From NCBI GenBank assembly GCA_020741775.1, contig DYYG01000054.1:1-39523 (forward strand): 39,523 bases of DNA, written 5' to 3'. The DNA comes from Methylorubrum populi. GTDB lineage: Bacteria; Pseudomonadota; Alphaproteobacteria; Rhizobiales; Beijerinckiaceae. Each line of letters begins with the position of its first letter. Within the stretch, counting starts at the first letter, position 1. A program made the position numbers and the translations under genes. The notes below the pieces were generated by a model. It was given only the letters and a program-made list of their open reading frames with translations, was not told the origin of the DNA and did no database searches. Shown piece after piece: positions 35,452 through 39,523 of the stretch.

Positions 35452-37092
35452 TCAAGGCGACGATGGAAAAAAAGGGCGCCCGTAGCTCAGCTGGATAGAG
35501 CACCAGACTACGAATCTGGGGGTCAGAGGTTCGAATCCTTTCGGGCGCGCCATTTCCATTTCACCGCTGAAAAAGTCGCCTAAGACCTTGAACGGCAAGG
35601 TCATACTGGGCGTTCTAAAACCCTCGCCCCGCTTGTAGCGGAGGCTGTGGGCGAAGGTGAGTTTGAGCACCGCACGGCGGTCCTCGATCCGACCGGTTTC
35701 CCAAAGCTTCCAAGGGCTTGAGACGAAGTCGAGTCCGGTTCTAAGCCGCCGCTCAAAATCGCCCGGCGGCGTGGCTGAATTCGCGATTTTTTCGCGCAGG
35801 AGCAGCTTGTCGTTTTCGAGCCGCTGCACCTTTTCCTCAAGCGCCCGCATGACCGCCGGAACGGTCGTTTCGACGATGCGCTCGACCGCCTGATCGATTT
35901 GCTCCTCGACCTTGACCAGCGCCGCCTTGAGCGCCTTGGTCTGGCTGGCGACGTTCGCCTGCCTGCGGTTCCAGAGGTCCTTCATCATCGCGGTTGCGAC
36001 ATCGAACAGCTGCGGTTGCGGCTGGGCGCTTCTCAGAATGGTCGCGAACTCACCCTCGATCACGTCGCGGCGAATCGCCTTGCCGTAGCTCGCGCAGCCC
36101 TTCTTCGGGCACTGATAGTAGGGATGGCGCTTCTTCTGCGCGCTGCCGCTGATTGACCAGCATGCGGTCAGCGGTCCGTCGCAGTCGTCGCACAGCACGA
36201 AGCCGCGCAGCGGGAAATCCTGGCTGAGATCGGTCCGGTAGGTGGTACGCAGGCCGTTGAGGCGGTCCTGCGTTCGCTGGAACGTCTCGTAGGAGATTAG
36301 CGGCTCGTGGTGGCCCTTGCGCCGCGTCACGCCCCAGATCGGCGCTTCGACGTAGCCCGCATAGATCGGGTTCCTGAGCATATCGCCGACACGCTGATGC
36401 GGAAGTTTGCCGTTCCTCGGCTTGGGGTAGAGCGGGTGCTCTTCGAGGAAGCGCACCACGTCCGCTTGGCTTTCAAGCTGACGGGACGCGTAGCGCTCGA
36501 AGGCTTCAGCGATGATGGAGGCTTGCGGCTCCACGCGCACGAGCATCCGGCCATTGAAGCCGGGCACGCGCCCATAGGCGTAACCGGCTGGCGCGGCGAA
36601 CACGGCAAAGCCGTTCGAGATGCGCGCCTGCATCCGGTTCAGCGTCTGCTCGCGGTTGTTTACCCGGTGATAGTCGGCAAATGCGACGGTGACGTTCTCC
36701 ATGAGGCGCGAGGAGGAGCGCTCATCGAGCACGCCTGCTGGCGTTTCCAGGATTGCACCGAGCTTCGCGATCTCGCGGCGCAGATCGGCGTGGTCGTAGA
36801 AATTGCGCGTGAAGCGATCGAGATGGTCGAAAATCACGCGATAGCGCGTGCCCTTGTTTTTGCCGATGAAAGCGAGCATCGCACGCAGACCAGGGCGCTG
36901 GCTTTCGCTGCCGGTGAGTTTATCCCGGAACACCGTTTCCACGTTGTAGCCCATGCGCAGGCAGTAATCGCGCAGCCGCGTTTCCTGTGACGCTAGGCCG
37001 TCGCCCTCGCGCTCCTGCTTCTTGCTCGAAATCCGGCAATAGATGACCGCGATCGCGTCTTGATGGTTGAGATTTTGCGGCTTTGATTTCAT
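35452..37092 (-). CDS. Large serine recombinase (integrase) reading through tRNA-Arg
   Basis: A 546-residue site-specific recombinase. The resolvase-type catalytic domain (about 13-150) has YCRISSKKQ with the nucleophile Ser22 and LDRFTRN; the recombinase domain spans about 160-285 (NPIYAGYV, RRKGHHEPLIS); a zinc ribbon has Cys301, Cys304, Cys328 and Cys333; a coiled coil covers about 365-435. The last 32 residues (from about 515) are the antisense translation of tRNA-Arg plus the spacer, including ARPKGFEPLTPRF and CSIQLSYGR. So the native C-terminus of the unintegrated form probably differs. It is the likely integrase of the island, preceded by a small gene at 37136. Confidence 0.93.
   Translation of the reverse strand: MKSKPQNLNHQDAIAVIYCRISSKKQEREGDGLASQETRLRDYCLRMGYNVETVFRDKLTGSESQRPGLRAMLAFIGKNKGTRYRVIFDHLDRFTRNFYDHADLRREIAKLGAILETPAGVLDERSSSRLMENVTVAFADYHRVNNREQTLNRMQARISNGFAVFAAPAGYAYGRVPGFNGRMLVRVEPQASIIAEAFERYASRQLESQADVVRFLEEHPLYPKPRNGKLPHQRVGDMLRNPIYAGYVEAPIWGVTRRKGHHEPLISYETFQRTQDRLNGLRTTYRTDLSQDFPLRGFVLCDDCDGPLTACWSISGSAQKKRHPYYQCPKKGCASYGKAIRRDVIEGEFATILRSAQPQPQLFDVATAMMKDLWNRRQANVASQTKALKAALVKVEEQIDQAVERIVETTVPAVMRALEEKVQRLENDKLLLREKIANSATPPGDFERRLRTGLDFVSSPWKLWETGRIEDRRAVLKLTFAHSLRYKRGEGFRTPSMTLPFKVLGDFFSGEMEMARPKGFEPLTPRFVVWCSIQLSYGRPFFPSSP
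35476..35552 (+). tRNA. tRNA-Arg (anticodon ACG), island attachment site
   Basis: A 77-nt cloverleaf: acceptor GCGCCCG/CGGGCGC, anticodon stem CCAGA/TCTGG with loop CTACGAA giving ACG, T arm GGTTCGAATCC, discriminator G and an encoded CCA. A34 would be edited to inosine by TadA. The antisense strand is read by the serine recombinase frame, and the sequence to the right is foreign-looking, so the 3' part is the probable attL of an integrated element. Confidence 0.97.
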
Positions 37093-37135
37093 GCCGGGCC
37101 TCGTGCTGGTTTTATGGTCTCCATGAAAACGTGAG

Positions 37136-37405
37136 TTATTCTACATCGCCCGAGTCGCGAGCGGCGGAAGCGAAGATCGAAGATGAAATCTGCCCCCAGC
37201 TTTCTGCGGGCAAATTCATCTCCATGCACATCCGCGCCATGTCCCAAAAGATGCGCAGCAGCTCGCTTGCTTGCGCCGGTGAGAGGTCGAGCCCATCAAG
37301 GTAGGGAAGGTACTGCGCCTCATCGAAGTCGGCCATCGATGCGAGCGGCATATCGCTATCAGGTGGCATCAATTCAGAAATGCGCTCGCGCTCGTCCACT
37401 CTCAT
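37136..37405 (-). CDS. Small acidic protein upstream of the recombinase
   Basis: An 89-residue, acidic, probably helical protein (LSPAQASELLRIFWDMARMC). A GGAGG site lies 7 nt before the ATG. Its stop is 43 bp before the recombinase start on the same strand, so the two are probably co-transcribed. Similar small genes sit beside serine recombinases in Rhizobiales islands as far as I recall. I do not recognise a family; a recombination accessory or directionality role is a guess. Confidence 0.7.
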   Translation of the reverse strand: MRVDERERISELMPPDSDMPLASMADFDEAQYLPYLDGLDLSPAQASELLRIFWDMARMCMEMNLPAESWGQISSSIFASAARDSGDVE

Positions 37406-37443
37406 GGCCGTCCTCCTTCTTCGTGTTGGGTCGGGATGATTTG

Positions 37444-37472
37444 ACTATACGCCAACTACGAGAACAAAACAA
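37444..37472 (-). promoter_or_regulatory. Promoter for the recombinase operon
   Basis: On the minus strand TTGTTT (37467-37472) and TATAGT (37444-37449) are 17 bp apart, about 40 bp upstream of the small gene's start, in the AT-rich divergent region 37406-37581. Confidence 0.6.
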
Positions 37473-37581
37473 GAATAAAATCCTATATTGCATCTTCCGT
37501 TGCTTGAGCCAACATCGCGCAGGCTGGCGCGTAAACGCCCAAACTGGCAAGCCCGGCGACGCCTCGATTTGGAAACGAAAA

Positions 37582-38283
37582 ATGTCTCCTGATCTGAAAA
37601 AGCCAAAGCGTTCCAGTGGCTTAAGACAGGTCAAAAAGCCAGCCCGCAAAGGGCGGTTGCTCGCGTCATCGAAGCTGTCGGACGCTAAAATCCGGGAGGT
37701 GATCCGCTGCTATGCATTCGCTCGCAGTCCTGCCGAAGCGATCGCCCGAACCGGCCTCAGCCATGTCACGGTCTACCGCCTCTACGGTCATATCAGGAGG
37801 CGGCTCCTGTATGTCGGCCTGTATCGCGCGAAGACAGCGTTCATCGACGACATGAATGACTGGGAAGAAGAGGGGCGACCGCATTTCGATTGGGAAGATT
37901 TTGAGAAGGCGCTGCGGCTTTGGCTTGGGAACCGCAGAGGCATAGATGCAAAAAATCGCGATCTCTATGTTTCTGAAGCTGTCTTCCGCGTTCAGGAGAA
38001 CCGCTACGAGCCTCTACAAATCTACAATCTCATCCTCCAGGCGATCAAAAGCGTCGGACCCCTGAATCGCGAGCCTGAACCGACCGCCGCCGCCTTGTAT
38101 TATCGGGAGGTGCTGAGGCTTAACATGCAAATTTTCCTTAGCGTCGCTCGCACTCTGGGCGATCCGGTTTTCAATGCATTTGCCGAATCCAAAACGGACA
38201 CCATGATAAGCCGGATGGACCCGTCCTTCTCTGAGGCCGCAGCCTTCGATCGGCGAGTCATTTCAAAAGCACGTAAGACCTGA
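37582..38283 (+). CDS. Helix-turn-helix protein of unknown function (island)
   Basis: A 233-residue protein. A basic N-terminus (KKPKRSS...KKPARKGR) precedes a helix-turn-helix (about 33-70: SDAKIREVIRCYAFARSPAE, IARTGLSHVTVYRLYGHIRR), of the type found in IS1595-like transposases and some regulators. No DDE catalytic motif is visible in the rest, which is helical. The start ATG follows an A-rich stretch (GAAAA); the frame is open upstream but less protein-like. It is divergent from the recombinase operon, so it may regulate that operon or be an element control gene. Confidence 0.7.
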   Translation: MSPDLKKPKRSSGLRQVKKPARKGRLLASSKLSDAKIREVIRCYAFARSPAEAIARTGLSHVTVYRLYGHIRRRLLYVGLYRAKTAFIDDMNDWEEEGRPHFDWEDFEKALRLWLGNRRGIDAKNRDLYVSEAVFRVQENRYEPLQIYNLILQAIKSVGPLNREPEPTAAALYYREVLRLNMQIFLSVARTLGDPVFNAFAESKTDTMISRMDPSFSEAAAFDRRVISKARKT

Positions 38284-38410
38284 AGGCCGCTTGGATCACG
38301 ACCTAGAGCCGGTCGATCAAATTCCGCATGCAGGGCTCGGCAGGTCGATTCACAGCCACGCAGTTTTAGCGTAGCCTTCGGCCTTCTGTGGGTGCGGGAG
38401 CAATCCGCCC

Positions 38411-38782
38411 ATGAGCATCGCAGACCCGCTGCGTAAGGTCATGACCGACTCGGAGTTTTGGGCCCAGCCCAAGGACGCTCTGCCGGTCTGGATGATCGCA
38501 CGCCGTCACTACATCGAAAGCCTGAATCTTCGGCTGGGTCCTGGCGGCACGATGCGGCTGGTCGAGCTGATCGGCGAGGCGGGCGGTCTCACACCACCGG
38601 AAGCGCAGCCATGGTTTGAGGTGGAACGCCACACCTGGGCCCGGATCGAGCGCATCTTGTTCGGCGTCCTGGAAGACCGGCGTCTGTTCGGCGTTGAACT
38701 GCCCGGCCATCTCAGCCGGTGGCTTGAAACCGTCGAAGCCCGGTGCACACCGCTCTTCGATCAAAGCGGTGAGGTGCTCTGA
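38411..38782 (+). CDS. Hypothetical island protein
   Basis: A 123-residue soluble, mixed-charge protein (WFEVERHTWARIERILFGVL, RRLFGVELPGHLSRWLE). I do not recognise a family. No signal or membrane segment. GGGAG lies about 12 nt before the ATG. It is 23 bp before the next gene and may be the first gene of a three-gene unit. Confidence 0.65.
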   Translation: MSIADPLRKVMTDSEFWAQPKDALPVWMIARRHYIESLNLRLGPGGTMRLVELIGEAGGLTPPEAQPWFEVERHTWARIERILFGVLEDRRLFGVELPGHLSRWLETVEARCTPLFDQSGEVL

Positions 38783-38805
38783 TCCGGTCAGCGAAAGGCT
38801 AATTC

Positions 38806-39078
38806 ATGAAGCGCCGCACGTTCCTCCACGCTGTTGCCGTCATGCCTGCTGCGTATGCGCATCAACCGCTTTCAGCGCGAGAGCGCTACCGCATCGATGC
38901 GTCCGTCGCGCGGTCCGCAATGCTGGATCGGATTGCTCAGGGAGGAGAGTTCGATGCGGAGCTAGCTCGGTTCGAATTGAAGGCCCAACTGCTGCGTGAG
39001 AAGCACAACGTCTTCCTGTGGGACGGACCGACTACCGCCAGAGGTTACCGGCATCCGTCTTGGCCGCAGGAGGCATGA
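38806..39078 (+). CDS. Small protein with a twin-arginine-like N-terminus
   Basis: A 90-residue protein beginning MKRRTFLHAVAVMPAAYAHQ, with an Arg pair followed by TFL and a hydrophobic run ending in AYA, like a short Tat signal. The rest is charged and helical. Export is plausible but not certain, since the hydrophobic part is short. Function unknown. Its stop overlaps the next start (ATGA). Confidence 0.6.
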   Translation: MKRRTFLHAVAVMPAAYAHQPLSARERYRIDASVARSAMLDRIAQGGEFDAELARFELKAQLLREKHNVFLWDGPTTARGYRHPSWPQEA

Positions 39079-39401
39079 CCCGTGACGAACAAGCAGCCGC
39101 TATCTTGCGGGCCCTTGGCCTGTCGCTGATCAACGAGCAATTCGCCCGCTATGTCGACGCGGTCATGCGATTGGCGGTTTTGGCCTTTGATGACGACGCC
39201 TGCCTGCGCGACGGTTCGACGGAAGCCGTCCTGGGCTGGAGGCCTACGCAATGGGCGCTCCTCAAAGGCGAGTTGGAGCTGGCCGTCAAAGACAGTGGGA
39301 TGCCGCCGCCTGCGCAAGCTGAGTGGCTGATCGCCTTCGAAGCGGTGTACCGGATCGCAGGCAGCGACCACATCAAGCCTAATTATCGCGGCATATTTTA
39401 G
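39075..39401 (+). CDS. Hypothetical island protein, coupled to the preceding gene
   Basis: A 108-residue soluble, helical protein (AAAILRALGLSLINEQFARYVDAV, then LGWRPTQWALLKGELELAV). It has GGAGG 5 nt before the ATG, and that ATG overlaps the upstream stop, indicating translational coupling. I do not recognise a family. Confidence 0.65.
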   Translation: MTRDEQAAAILRALGLSLINEQFARYVDAVMRLAVLAFDDDACLRDGSTEAVLGWRPTQWALLKGELELAVKDSGMPPPAQAEWLIAFEAVYRIAGSDHIKPNYRGIF

Positions 39402-39523
39402 AGGTGCCGGTCGATATCCATCCGCTGATGCAGGATGCGCACGACCTCAATCAACATTACTGCGTCTAGTTGGTGGAGGATGAGATACGCATCGCATTAA
39501 GCATTATTCTCCTAGCGAGCAGC
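39398..39523 (-). pseudogene. Partial ParE/RelE-like toxin C-terminus
   Basis: On the minus strand a frame ends VVRILHQRMDIDRHL then TAA, matching the C-terminus of ParE/RelE-type plasmid-stabilisation toxins. About 32 codons are open (39398-39496) before an in-frame TAA; a neighbouring frame continues with RRIMLNAMR, which could be the shifted upstream part. It is therefore either frameshifted or a degraded remnant, cut by the window edge. Its stop overlaps the stop of the plus-strand gene. A partner antitoxin would lie beyond the window. Confidence 0.4.

Noticed and set aside
35210..35503. A 97-residue minus-strand frame with LNLRPPRPERGALPDCATLR
   Set aside because: This is the antisense translation of tRNA-Pro, a well-known false protein.

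Overview
The window is a stretch of a high-GC alphaproteobacterial chromosome, most likely Hyphomicrobiales and close to Methylobacterium/Methylorubrum. This rests on the very high GC, the fdxA-carD pair, an RpoH-family sigma factor, an AcuI-type reductase, several Rhizobiales-style small hypothetical genes, and intergenic repeats of a kind common in that group. No 16S gene is present, so the genus is an inference.

Layout. Positions 1-8560 hold accessory metabolism: an aldo/keto reductase, a GMC flavoprotein facing a DoxX/cupin/SMP-30 lactonase/VOC gene set, and an isochorismatase-like hydrolase. Positions 7242-11790 are a two-gene RND efflux operon. Positions 11999-15001 are a tightly overlapping three-gene minus-strand operon: a Tat-exported aldo/keto reductase, a second signal-peptide-bearing NAD(P)-type oxidoreductase, and an NTP/NDP-exchange-family transporter with a TTG start. 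Positions 15073-28916 are mostly housekeeping: rluB-rsmD, a DUF1328 protein, a PAS-GGDEF-EAL protein, a fluoroacetate-dehalogenase-like hydrolase, purD-tadA plus an SDR protein, xseA, a DUF4170 protein, prs and a Gre-family factor. Positions 28975-34852 hold acuI, an exported repeat protein, fdxA, carD, an rpoH-type sigma factor and a LysR regulator.

At 35355-35552 there are two tRNA genes, Pro(CGG) and Arg(ACG). From the 3' end of tRNA-Arg rightward the sequence changes character: a large serine recombinase lies antisense and its reading frame runs through the whole tRNA-Arg gene. Behind it come a small co-directional gene, a helix-turn-helix protein, three small unknown genes and a toxin-like fragment. 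I read this as the left end of an integrated genomic island whose other end is beyond the window.

The strongest candidates for undescribed biology are (1) the operon coupling two apparently exported NAD(P)-type oxidoreductases to a nucleotide transporter, and (2) the serine recombinase whose C-terminus is supplied by the target tRNA. The GMC-DoxX-cupin-lactonase-VOC set looks like an uncharacterised alcohol/sugar oxidation route. The fluoroacetate-dehalogenase-like enzyme keeps every known catalytic and halide-pocket residue.
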